Source of the DNA: Hansfordia pulvinata
Lineage: Eukaryota; Ascomycota; Sordariomycetes; Xylariales
Assembly: GCA_006538405.1 (NCBI GenBank)
Contig: BJKQ01000011.1
Span: 931,501-995,500, forward strand
Direction of reading: 5' to 3'
DNA length: 64,000 nt
Below the pieces are notes generated by a model. That model had not been told where the DNA came from and made no database searches. It saw only the letters and a program-made list of their open reading frames with translations. How positions within the stretch are numbered: the first letter of the stretch is position 1; each line of letters begins with the position of its first letter. Positions 44,799-55,328 of the stretch are shown here, piece by piece. Made by a program: the position numbers and the translations under genes.

Positions 44799-45379
44799 TC
44801 ACTCATCATCAGCCAGCCTCATCAGCGACGTCTCCTCGGCCGTCTCGGCGTACGGGTTCCGGCTCCACAGCCGCGCCCACTGCTCGTTGCGCCGGAAGCC
44901 GTCGAGGATGACCTGGCGGTCGAGCTCGCCGGCGTACAGCCGCTCGAGGGTGGCCGGGGCGCCCTGGCCGCCGCGTAGACCCCGCGGTCGGGCGCGGCGC
45001 GCATCGCGATGGCCTCGCTGGGGCCGCGGGCGAGGCGCATGTCGACGTGCTCGGGGGACAGGGAGCGGCGCTCGTCCCACTCGGCGCGGGGGCGCGCGCG
45101 CCAGGAACCACAGCAGGACGAACAGCTTGCCCCCCTTCTTCTTGTTGAGCTGGGCAAAGCTGGCCCACAGCAGCTGCTGGATGCGGAGGGCGCGCAGGCG
45201 GCCCCCGAAGGCCTCCTCGCTGACCTCGCGCGCCGCGCCCGCCAGCACCGTCGCGTCGCCCGCCGGGTTGTCCGCCGCCGCGCCCGGGTAGTCCAGCTTC
45301 CCTCCCGGCGTCTCGACCAGGTACGGGAACGGGTCCGGCTTGCCCCCTCGGCCTGGCACCGCTGCATCATGATCAGCCG

Positions 45380-45410
<31 letters not shown>

Positions 45411-45865
45411 TTCTCGTCCTCGCCCTCGTCCTCGTCCTCGTCATCCCAGGCCTTGCCGTCGCGCCCCACGAAAGTCACCACCTTGGACGAGATGACGACC
45501 CTGGCCCGGTCGCCGTCGCCGACCTCGATGCCCTGCTTGGCGAACTCGGCCACGATGTCGTCCCAGTAGTCGTCCCGGAAGTCCTGCGGGCTCTTCGTCG
45601 CGAACGCCCGCGCCAGGCCCCGCGCGTACTCGACCTCCAGGGCCTCCCCCGCCCCGTTGCGCACCCCGCGCAGCGTGCGCATGCGCCGGTCCCCCGGATC
45701 GACCTCCCCGCTCAGGAACTCGCGCGGGTCCGGCTCCGGGCGCAGCACCAGGTCGATCCCGTCGACGGTCATCGGGGGCACCTTGGCGGCGGCGGCGGCG
45801 GCAGTGTCGATGAGGGCCAGCAGGGCGACGCCCGCTTTGAGCAGAGCAGCCGGTGAGCCCGTCAT
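44799..45865 (-). CDS. Secreted Nudix-like protein with several apparent frameshifts
   Basis: ATG 45865 (MTGSPAALLKAGVALLALID) opens a signal peptide. The first frame runs through KVVTFVGRDGKAWDD and an acidic Asp/Glu run to about 45355. The frame then gains one base and continues as GGKPDPFPYLVETPGGKLDYP...AAREVSEEAFGG...KKKGGKLFVLLWFLAR. Near 45075-45095 (GC/C run) it shifts again, and near 44965-44975 once more, ending at 44799 (ETSLMRLADDE); about 355 residues in total. The PGGK...REVSEE arrangement resembles a Nudix box with an insertion, but one conserved Glu is not in register, so catalytic activity is doubtful. Two lesions need one base added; the third needs two bases added or one removed. 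The gene may be intact with sequencing errors, or a pseudogene. Confidence 0.5.
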
Positions 45866-47001
45866 TTTGGATATTCTTTGCTGGTGAGGTGAACTTTCTG
45901 GTCTGGCTGCGTGTGCGGTGTGTCGATCCAGGTGTCGCGAGTCGGTCTCTCTTCAAGGCAAGTATACCTAGGTAGGGAACAATGAGGGACGATGGAGAGA
46001 GACGTTTTTGGTCCGTGCCGCAGTTCATACGGCCGGCGCTTCCCCCCTGATATTCTTTCGCATTGTCTTGCCCTGGATTCCCACCTGCGCTCCGACTTGG
46101 TCGCCCCCTCCCCGCTGAAGAGCTCGACGGCGAGGCCCACGTTGCTTAGCTGACAACACCAAAAGCCAGGCCAGTCGTGCCTTGGCACTCGCTGCCTCAG
46201 CGACTCAGCCGGGGGCAAATCGCCTGTTCAGGCCGCCCTCAGCTGCCTGGCGACCCCCCTGGTTCGCGTCGCCACCGCGGAGGCCAGGAAGGGGGCCTTT
46301 TTCGAATGCACCCGGTCTTCTCGTCAGAAGTGCACAACCGTCGTCCGCCGGTCAGGTCCGCTGCTTGTGCATGATCCGGCGCGCGCCCTGGTCCGACACC
46401 GCGGACGTGGGAGCCTGCCGGCCCGTTCGCAGGCGTAAAGAACGAGCGTCTTGGTCGGCAAGCCTGCCCTGCCTATAACCTCACGGGCCGCCGAGCATGC
46501 GCATATAATTATACCTGGGATGGCCGGCTGACTTTGGGTGCTGCCGAGAGGAACCTGCCTGCCTGCTTGCCTGCTCATGTGATAAGCTTACCAACCTACC
46601 TCCACATTCACCTAGGTAATGTCACCGACTTTGTTTTGCAGGGGGGATCCAAGCCAGTGGAGGGCACCCGACGACGAGCGGGTCAGGCCCGCCGCACCCT
46701 CGGAACAGCAAGAGGTCTCACATCTTGCCGCACGCACAGCCGGGCCGCCGTGGGCCCGGTGCTCCTCCTCCCTGTACGCGGCCCTGATCAGGCTTTCTTT
46801 CTTTTTTCCTCGATATAATCTGTCTGCGGTGCCCTTGTGAGGGTCTGTACCTCGAATAGACCACTTCCATTATTCTCATGCTCTTCGCCCTCTCTGGTCG
46901 ATTCACCTTGGCCCATGTCATGGGCCGTCCCCCTCAGCCAAACGTCGTGGCTGGCCTCAATCCGCCACGGAATCAAAGATAGCTTCCCTGCCCTGCCGAC
47001 G
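45866..47001. other. Intergenic region
   Basis: It holds the promoter of the Nudix-like gene and the 3' flank of the next small secreted protein. It includes AGGTAGG-type motifs but no supported coding sequence. Confidence 0.4.
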
Positions 47002-47397
47002 TCACACCTCCCATACGACGGCGTATGTGCACTTGAGCCAGCGTGGTGCCTTGGGGTTCTGAAAGTGGTGGCCCGAGTGCACGGGCATCCAGCTCTTGAA
47101 GCCTGGCGGGTAGGAACTCTGCTTCTTCTCGGACCGTAGGAGGAACGACTCGGCGTCGGCCTTCCTCTCGAAGAAGCGCACCGCCTCGTCCGCCTCCTTC
47201 TCCACCCAGAACACCTCGCCCCGCGTGATCGGAGGCAGGTCGGCCGCGGTGAGCATGGCTTCGACGTCGAGCACCTCGCCCTCGGGCAGCTCAACAAAGT
47301 CGATTCCCAGTCTTGTTTCGTCCGTCCTTATCGAGATGCCGCTGGCGACCGAGGCGCCGGCGGCGATCAGGGCGAGGATGTAGGGGACGGCTTGCAT
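47002..47397 (-). CDS. Small secreted protein of unknown function
   Basis: A single exon of 131 residues. The ATG at 47397 (MQAVPYILALIAAGASVASG) gives a clean signal peptide; an in-frame ATG 39 nt further upstream would bury it and was not chosen. The mature part is acidic, then basic and aromatic near the end (WMPVHSGHHFQNPKAPRWL), with a single cysteine. No domain is recognised. TATAAG lies 70 nt upstream on the minus strand. It resembles other short secreted proteins of this window only in size and secretion, not in sequence. Confidence 0.6.
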   Translation of the reverse strand: MQAVPYILALIAAGASVASGISIRTDETRLGIDFVELPEGEVLDVEAMLTAADLPPITRGEVFWVEKEADEAVRFFERKADAESFLLRSEKKQSSYPPGFKSWMPVHSGHHFQNPKAPRWLKCTYAVVWEV

Positions 47398-47466
47398 GGT
47401 GTGTGGGCAAGGGGAGCAGTGTGACGGCTTGCGCATCTGGCACCGAATCTCGTCTTTTCTCTTCTT

Positions 47467-47472
47467 CTTATA
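47467..47472 (-). promoter_or_regulatory. TATA element of the 131-residue secreted protein gene
   Basis: TATAAG on the minus strand lies 70 nt upstream of the ATG at 47397. Confidence 0.45.
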
Positions 47473-48464
47473 GATGTGTTGTTTGTATCCTTTCCGAGGG
47501 CCCAGTTGGGAGAGTGCGGTAGGATTGGATAGAGGAGACGTAATCTCCCTGACTTTTTCATGTTTCGCTCGGAACGCAAGGCCCTTCGGTGGTTAGTTAT
47601 GTATATGCGCCATCACCCGCTCGTCACGTCGGAGCGCCCGTGCTGGTTTGTCTACTCAGGACCAAGCCTGTTCCCCGAACGACAACAATGGTCTCCGTTG
47701 GATCTTCTGGATCCATCTTCACACAGCCTTGCCCACCACTTCAGCCTGGCCTGGGGTGGCCATCCGAGAGAAGTGGCAGCTCCCTGGCTGTCGGCGACTT
47801 TTGCGACGGCCTGCATCGAGTGGTCGGCGATCATGTGTGACGGCGACGGTAGACGGAAGGGGGCCAGAAAGCACGCCGAATTCCCAGAAAGCGGGACGTC
47901 CAAGGACCCACCATGCCGATCCCAACTGGCAAGTGTATGAAGAGAACACGGAAGAAGAAGAGAATGGGATATGATACTGGCCATACGCCGCCTCTTCGCC
48001 TCAACATGGTCCCGGAGCATACCTGTACACTACACTACAGGTGCACCTGGGGCCGTCCCAGCTTAGGCTCCGGAGAGGGCCTCAGCCCTGAAGCTAGATA
48101 GCCGACTCGGCAGGACCACAGCGCATCCATGACAATATGTAGGTGGGTACACACACGGCGACTGCCCGCCCGGATCCATCTCGGAGCAGGCAGGCAGGGG
48201 TTATGGAACCGCGCTCCGGGGGCTTTACTGGGATTCGCCGAGTGGCAGTCGGGACGGGACGAAGCGGAAAGACTATGTCGATACCACCGTTTCGTCGTGA
48301 TGTCAAGGTTGAACGAGTGTCTGATAACAGAAAATAATAGAAAGGAAATATGGAGAAACAACAAAATGTCACATGCGAGGACTGGTTTTAAAATGACCAA
48401 GGACAGGTAGCAATGGGAGAAAAAAATGGAAGGGAAAGAAAAGACATCGGTAGGCCGCACGCGG

Positions 48465-49275
48465 CGGCGCCCACCGTTCCGCCCGTGAAGGGGATGAATG
48501 GGCCATGGACACGCACGATGCCATTGTGAAAACAACAGGTAGCCTCAGGGCCAAGAGGGGACGGATCCTGGACTTGCAGGCAGGCCCCGACGACTCGGTA
48601 TCGAGCCGGGCACGAGTCCCCTGCCGCTCGTCATCATCGGCTTCATTTCATCGAAGGATCATAATTGAGAAGCACCGCCCACCGTACCCAGTGTCGAGGG
48701 AACAGAATAGAAGAATCAAGGTGGGAGCGCACACGGAGCCGTGCACCGTCCGGGACGAGATGGGCATGGGCCACGCGCACTCGCGATGCTATCGTGAAAT
48801 GAAAAAAAAAAAAATCGCTAGCCTCAGGGCCAGGAGGGGAAGGACCTACAGGCAAAGCCCGACCACTCGGCGCCGTGCCCGGGCACGATTCCTCTACCGC
48901 TCGTCATCATCGGCTTCATTCACGAAGGATCATAATTGAGAAGCACCACCCACTGTAGTGGAGGGACACGAAGACACGGGCCAAGGTGGCAGCGCCCACC
49001 ATTGGACACGTGGAGGAGATAGGCCATGGAAACACACGATGCTATCGTGAAAATAATAGGTATTGTCAGCCTCAGAGGCAGAAGGGAAAGGACGTGCAGG
49101 CAGGCTCCGGGTGCTCAGTGCCGTGCCCGGACCCGACTCCTCTGCCATTCGTCATCATTGGCTTCATGTTTTCGAAGGGAAAGAATAAGAAGCGACCACC
49201 CACCGAGTCTGGCAGCGATAGAAGAGAAGGAACAAGGTGGGCTCGAGCACACACGGGAGGGTCGGCTCTTATACC
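48465..49275. repeat. Three-copy degenerate tandem repeat, period about 255-265 bp
   Basis: Units begin near 48502, 48769 and 49023. Each carries in the same order: a CACACGATGCTATCGTGAAA-like segment, GCCTCAG..CAG.AGGGGA, a CCGTGCCCGG segment, CTCGTCATCATCGGCTTCAT, GAAGGATCATAATTGAGAAG and a CACCCACCG..GGAGGG tail. The copies have diverged by substitution and small indels (an A13 run sits in copy 2). No coding potential is shared between the copies. Confidence 0.8.
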
Positions 49276-52200
49276 CAAGGAAGCCGCATCAATGCACGTG
49301 TAAACGTACCTCTATCCTCACGTCGTGTAGGTAGGTGCGTATTACATGTAGTTACCTTATATGTAGGCATAGAGTGGTAAGGAAGCTACCTCTGCCCCGT
49401 TCAATCAGAAGGAGAACCTGGATACCTCGAGCTGCGAGCCTCAAGCTCCAAACGTGCGTCGCCTCGTAATCCCCCGGAGACTTCCAACCGGCTGCATGGC
49501 AGGTGACAGGCAACTTCCATGGACCGGTATTGAGGTGACTGCATACCTATCTAACCTTGAGGTACCAAACACTGTATTCCCCAGTAGGTAGCTCCAGCCT
49601 CCAGCCTCCTGTTATGCTACCGGGTCGTCATAGCATTGTCAGCGTTCGGCACCACCACTCCCCTCCCAGACCCAGACACTGTACGGCAAGGCTTGTGTGA
49701 ATTCTCGTCGTCTTCTGGTTTTCGACAGTGCCACCTTCGGAAGACAAGTTGGGTGGAAGGAGAACGCCGTACAGGGCAAGACAAGTAGGCACCTATGTGG
49801 TGGCAATACTTGCACATGCAACTTCGAAATGGCTCAAGGTCCCGAATGAAGCCACCCTTCCGGCCATCACAACCTGGCGGAGCGCAGGAGCTACCATACT
49901 GGCATCTGCAACGCACTCTGAAAGCTCCGCAGGCCGGATCTCGTGAGCTTAGATGGAATATCAGGCTGCATCCACGAAGCCTACGCTCCGGCGCTTTCAA
50001 AGCTTCGCGGGCCGCACCTCGTGAGGCATCGCCTCGGGTAAAGGGATGGACACGATAGCTACCATTAGATGCGACACATGGCTGTGTCTCGCAATTCGGA
50101 CCGCAGGTCCACTGGAGGCGATTCAAAGAACTGCCATGTACTTGTAGGCTCCTGTATTTCGCCTGATCCAGGAGCCGTTGATGTTGCGTTAGAAGCACCG
50201 TTGTATGCTGTCTGTATAAGGTAGTCTCCCTGAGTTGGATGGAAGATGCGCTCGTGGGCGCCCCAGTGTCATTCTTTCCTGAACGACGTCTCTTTTCTGC
50301 AAGCAGGTGCCTCGTATTCTCCAATTGCAGCTTCTGTTCTTCCGCTTAATGTTTGAGCTTAGGTGTGCCCCTTCATTCTAGCTTCTTGCCTCCTATTGCA
50401 CTTTCCAACTGCTCACGACAACAACAGCAACAACAACAACAGCACCATTTGGGGGCCTGTCGAACGGCTGGACGGCCCCGTCGCTGTCTATAAATCTAGG
50501 CGTTTTCCTCCTCCTCTCGTTCGTTTTTCCATTCCCGACCATCTTCCTCTTCTGCCTCGACTATCTTCTTCATTGCTTGCTGTGCGATTTGGTTCTCATC
50601 CACATCATTGCACTCCATACGACCACTGTGCGGTCGACATGATGCCTACTCTTCAACCCACCCCTATTCCCTTGCGTCTCCGGCCTACCCTACTTCGCAG
50701 TCATTCGGATCCCTCGCCAGTCTGTCTGCTACTTGTTGATGCTCGCGCGGCACAGCTGTGTTACTGCCGCTCTTTATAGAGTGCGATTTCCAGGTGGGTG
50801 GCCGCTCCTCATGATCTCAAAATACACTTATGACCAGCGGGGGTATGATTAGTTATCCACGAAAGATCGAAGAAGAGGCGGACACCCACTAGGCTCGGCA
50901 GCGAAATTTTTTTCGCTGACCGGCCCAAAGGCACTCAAGTTCATCACAGTCATTTCCAGCAGGAGGGTGGTCTACACGAGATTCAATCCCCCCCTCCGAC
51001 TCCACTGTCCGAGTGACCGTACCCTCTCTGGAACTGAAGGCCAAGGTCTCGTCCAAACGTGCAAAATGCATGCTCTCGTCTGTCACGGTGTAAGTTCGCA
51101 TGGTGCTTCTTCTTTGGCGAAAGCGTTGAAGGACTTGCTAACCTTCTTGGCTCTATTGACGACTGATATTCTCCTCGTTGGCATGCCAGCCATGGAGTGC
51201 TTGTAAAGGGGAATTGGACCATGGGCTGCAGGGCGGAACAAGCTTTGTGCCGGTGGTACCAATGAGTTAGTCAACTGTCTCTAGGAAATCAATGTGAAAG
51301 TTGGGTCCCATCAGAGGTAACGTATGTTGCAAACCGATGCGATGTGAGCTGCCACGCGTGCGTATAAAAACTTGCTGTAGGGTGCCGTGCAAGAGATGCG
51401 CCCAATACTTGCCGGTCAGGGTCAGGTCTACGGCATCTACCTTAGGTAGGTAAACACTTGAACAACCTCCATGAGCAGCACCCACGCCTTGCCATTCTTC
51501 TCTGGCCGCAGGCTTCGGCAGCAGTCATCGTGTGGCATGGACTCGCAACGCCCATTTTACGCGGCCCTGGGATCGCGCTCGTTCGCTCGGTGAACATATC
51601 ACGGTTGAGAGCTGCGAGGCCCCCTCGAGGAGTCGATTTTGGCTAATTATGCTATTCCATGAAGCTCCTGAGTCTGGTATACCTACCGAGCCACCTCATG
51701 CATCGAGTTGAGCCGGTTGCCAACCGGTCCGCACTGGGCTAAACAATGAGACGACTGGGCACTGGGCTTCAACATGCTGCGAGCAAGTTGAGCCAAGCAC
51801 GGAGCTGCAAGGCTCGGAGCCTTGCCAATAATGATGGATCAGCGCAGGGCAGGCCCCGGAATTCCGATGTTATTCGGTGTGCCACCGCAGCCATTGGCAT
51901 ACCACAGGCCATTGGCATTCGGTACCGTAGGCTTCGGCCGATTAGGAGCTGGTTAGGATGAAGCTCTGCTCTACTCGAAACAGGGTAGCAATGGTGGATA
52001 GCTGTATTAGAGCGAAATGATGTGAAGAAGGGAGAGTTGCCCGGTCGGCCCTGGCAGCCCATTCCTGTTCCAATTCACCCTCTTCTCGGTCGCACCTTCC
52101 CACTCGTCAGTCTCCAGTGTCGCATCTGACATGCACGTGATCTACAGACCGACATGAGGCGGTCGAGAGACCCCCACCTGCAAATCGCTGGAGGCCTCGT

Positions 52201-52349
52201 GGCTTTCTTCTCCCATCTGGAATTCATTACAGAGCCAGGCCTACCTAATCCTTCCGCGATTTCGCGAATCACCGAGGCGCACGCAATCGCTGCTCGACAC
52301 CTCCATATCATCTTCGACTTGCTCCTTTCACAGGCACACACACGACAGC

Positions 52350-53480
52350 ATGGATGCGGATGCCAGAATACGGATAGAGGCCGATGGCGGTGTCTCACTT
52401 GAACCGCTTCATACCCCGCGGCCCCTCTCAGAGAGCGCCGTCAATGTAGAGGACATTGCCGCCCACGCGCGCACAGCCGACGTTGTCCCATTCTCCTCGA
52501 ACCCTTTCGAGCCTCCTCCAGATGACAACGACATGGCCAATGGAGACGAGGTCCACGGCAACGGGCCCTCTCTCGCCGCTCTGCTACCTGCAGTGAACCG
52601 AACCCCCCACCACGATCTTGAGGCACCTGCCCTACCCGGCGACTCCTATCACATTTTTCAAAAAGATTTGAGCGTGTCGCGACTGAACCAGATACACAGA
52701 TACCTGTGGCTGTGCGGCTACTTGAGGCCACCGCGGCCACTGCATCACGAGATCTCAATCGGACGGCAGATCGTGATATCGGAAGACCCAGCAATGCACC
52801 TTGTTTGGGGAAACAACCGGATCTACATCAAGCCCTTGCCCCCATACTTGCTGAGTCCCGGATTCTGGACTGGTCAAGTCGAGAGGACGCGAGAGCATTC
52901 CTACTCTGACCAAGAAGACCTGGCTGCCTGTGCACGGGGCATGCTCTATTCGTACATATCACTCCTTACCTATCGCAGCGATTTCGACATTGCGCAGGAA
53001 CGAGGCCTGGTCCCCAAGTCGATTACCTGGCCGGCTTGGCAGCGACTGGCCCGCGAGTTTTTGGCAAGCTTTTCTTATGAGCGTATTAACCGACGATACT
53101 GGTATGGCGAGTTGAGTGCATCACGTCTCCACAGAGTGTGCCAGATAGTCCTGCTCCAGTTGTATGGATATCGGAGCCTGGGGCAGCCACTGCCTACATC
53201 ATTGCGCGACAGGTTGATCGCACTGGTATCGCTGTTTGGATACATTGTCATTGTGCTGACAGCGATGCAGGTGGGCTTGGCCACCTACGCTTTGGGAGAC
53301 AATGCCACCTTCCAGAGCGTCAGCTACGGGTTCGCCTTGTTCTCTATAGTGGTGTCTTTCGTCGTGCCCTTCCTGTGGATTGCCAGCTTGGCTCTGATCG
53401 CGGTTCTTTTACTTGCCAACACCATTTCCATTCTGCTGGGTTACAAGAAGGCGAGGTTGCGCCATATAGGGGTCAACTAG
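52350..53480 (+). CDS. DUF6601-type fungal membrane protein
   Basis: A single exon of 376 residues from the ATG at 52350 (MDADARIRIEADGG). A disordered, acidic N-terminus of about 100 residues is followed by the block YHIFQKDLSVSRLNQIHRYL, RPLHHEISIGRQI, MHLVWGNNRIYIKPLPPYLL and a long helical region. Two or three membrane spans are visible at the C-terminal end: ALVSLFGYIVIVLTAMQVG, YGFALFSIVVSFVVPFLWIA and the adjoining LALIAVLLLANTISILLGY. This is the layout of the fungal DUF6601 family, which is common in Sordariomycetes and has no known function. The gene is intact and its neighbours offer no functional context. Family name is from memory of the domain pattern. Confidence 0.8.
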   Translation: MDADARIRIEADGGVSLEPLHTPRPLSESAVNVEDIAAHARTADVVPFSSNPFEPPPDDNDMANGDEVHGNGPSLAALLPAVNRTPHHDLEAPALPGDSYHIFQKDLSVSRLNQIHRYLWLCGYLRPPRPLHHEISIGRQIVISEDPAMHLVWGNNRIYIKPLPPYLLSPGFWTGQVERTREHSYSDQEDLAACARGMLYSYISLLTYRSDFDIAQERGLVPKSITWPAWQRLAREFLASFSYERINRRYWYGELSASRLHRVCQIVLLQLYGYRSLGQPLPTSLRDRLIALVSLFGYIVIVLTAMQVGLATYALGDNATFQSVSYGFALFSIVVSFVVPFLWIASLALIAVLLLANTISILLGYKKARLRHIGVN

Positions 53481-54819
53481 ATGCGTCTTTCCGGGCAGGG
53501 CACCGAAAGCACACATGAGCGATCCAGCGGATGGCCAGACACGCGGAACAACGCTGTAGTGTGACTCTTGAGTCTTATCTGCTCCCCCCAGAGGTCATGT
53601 TAAATGCAGCCTACAGTGGCGTTTTCAACACAGGATCAACAAATATGGCCTCCACAAACGAAGATGACGCCAGAAAGCAGTCAAACCCCAGGTCGCCCTG
53701 CAAGGCCAGTTGCTCGGGAACCCGCGAACCTGTATTTGCTGACATGTGCCACTTTGCAATACATGTGGATCATGTATGGATGCCTGTTCTGATTGCCTCC
53801 CAGCCGGGTACCAATCAAGCAGTCGCAAACTCATGTGGCGGCTGCCAGACAATAGTAATCGACCTGTCAAACGCCCTGCCGTTGGATGGCAAATCTGTTA
53901 TAACCTAGTCAGTACTACTGCCAGCAGCCAGTCAGCCCACATGTTCCCATCGTTCCATGTTTGACCCTTCCCCGGGCCGCGGTCCGGATGTCCAGCTTGG
54001 AAACAGCCTCGTTTTGAGTCCGATGGCGCCTCATGGACCTGGAGGAGCTCACGAATCAACATCAAATGCGTCAGTCACAACCCTGCCTGAACTGAAACCG
54101 CACCCGCCTTGCGCCGACCCTTGGTAAAAAGCATGGCACCGAACTTTCCGGTGGCGAGCTGCAGGATGGAAGCAGTCATCAGTTGGGTCGGGCTGCCCTG
54201 GAACCACGAGACTGAGTCTATCTTTCAAACCCAATAAAAGCCGCCTGCTGCCTTGCATCCAACGCGACGCTGGGCGGGCAATTTTCCACCGCTTCCGTGG
54301 ACCGAGACGCGGGGGATGCTGACGTTGACAGCGGGTGGCGACAGGCAAGCCCCGCAGCACAGCGCTCTGTCGCTGCCAGGCAGGGGCGTAAGCAGAGCTT
54401 ACATTTTCTTGCCTCGAAAGCCCCAGACGCCAAGGTCGGAGTGCAGGGGCCTCAGGAGCGCATTGCTTACTTCCAGTACTCTAAAAAGCGCATAGACTCA
54501 GATGTCACGATGCCTGCGGGAAGTGACCAGGATAAGAGCTGCTGTGAGCACGGCAATGCCGCTGTCTGGCTGCGAAGCGGTGCGTGGCGTCGTCCGGGAC
54601 TTTAAGGCCTGGCCAATCTTCATGTTCTTGAGGCACCATACTTTCTATATCTATCTCTCTGCCGAGTTTGGATTAGAACCTACCCGAGATCATTCTGTCA
54701 CAGTCACAACCCGAGCCTTGAAACCGCGAATAAAACACCCGCTCGCCTTGAGTCCCTAACCGCCACCTGCACGACTCAACAACCCTCATTCATCTCGTGC
54801 CCTCCACCTTCCTTGAACC

Positions 54820-54855
<36 letters not shown>

Positions 54856-54861
54856 CACACG
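53481..54861. other. Intergenic region and leader of the second GWGICC gene
   Basis: No coding sequence is supported in this 1.4 kb. The last 40 bases hold a (CA)15 repeat directly before the ATG at 54862. Confidence 0.4.
54822..54851. repeat. (CA)15 microsatellite in a 5' leader
   Basis: Fifteen CA units end 10 nt before the ATG of the second GWGICC-type gene and so lie in its probable 5' UTR. Confidence 0.85.
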
Positions 54862-55328
54862 ATGCGCTCCGTCTTCGCCGCCCTCCTCGCCATGGCGGCA
54901 CTGGCCGCCGCTGCCGACGGCGACGGCGACAAATGCTGGACCGCCCCGTTCTCGCCGACGGACACGGAGAACAGGGTGCTCCTGATCAACCCGGGGGGCG
55001 ACCACATGGCGTGCACGCGCGCCCACGGCAAGATCGACCCCCGGAGGGCCAGGAGGACGTGGACGCCCCGCACGGCTGGGGGATATGCTGCGAGGACTGC
55101 GGTAAGTGTTGAAAAACAACCCACCCTTCATTCTCCAAAGGGAATCTTCCAAGTTCCGGCCAACTCCAAGGAGGAAAGAGAGAGACAGAGAGAGAGAGAG
55201 GTGAAGAAGCGGAACCGGATACGAGATTCATACCTAAGTAGACATTGTGCTAACGTTCCATCTCCCAAACCCAATCAGATGACGAGCGTTGCATCGTGAA
55301 AGGTGGTGGTCGTAGAGGCTGGTCGTAG
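54862..55328 (+). CDS. GWGICC-type small secreted protein, copy 2, one apparent frameshift
   Basis: Exon 1 is 54862-55101 and exon 2 is 55279-55328 (GTAAGT...CCAATCAG). A signal peptide (MRSVFAALLAMAALAAAA) precedes a KCW motif and HMACTRAHGKI. At the C5 run near 55037-55041 one base must be added; the frame then gives HGWGICCEDCG and, across the intron, DDERCIVKGGG. With that base the exon-1 phase matches exon 2, and without it the splice phase fails, which supports a sequencing deletion. The organisation is that of copy 1 at 44234-44561. A 13-nt tandem duplication at 55308-55333 covers the stop region and changes the last residues. Function is unknown; the product should be extracellular. 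Confidence 0.65.

Larger units (their letters stand above)
47398..52349. other. Gene-poor region with tandem repeat
   Basis: Five kilobases between divergent genes contain a three-copy tandem repeat (48465-49275) and no convincing gene. Frames at 49617-50324 (minus) and 50363-50779 (plus) are long but have no protein-like pattern. Short diverged repeats around GAAAGCT..GC-GGCC.CTCGTGAG occur at 49918-50030. Confidence 0.45.

Noticed and set aside
49617..50324. 235-codon minus-strand frame
   Set aside because: Cys/Arg/Ser-rich sequence without domain, signal peptide or splice context; it includes short non-coding repeats.
50363..50779. 138-codon plus-strand frame with hydrophobic start
   Set aside because: Low complexity (CAA repeats, Pro/Leu) and no splice or motif support; kept only as a remote possibility.
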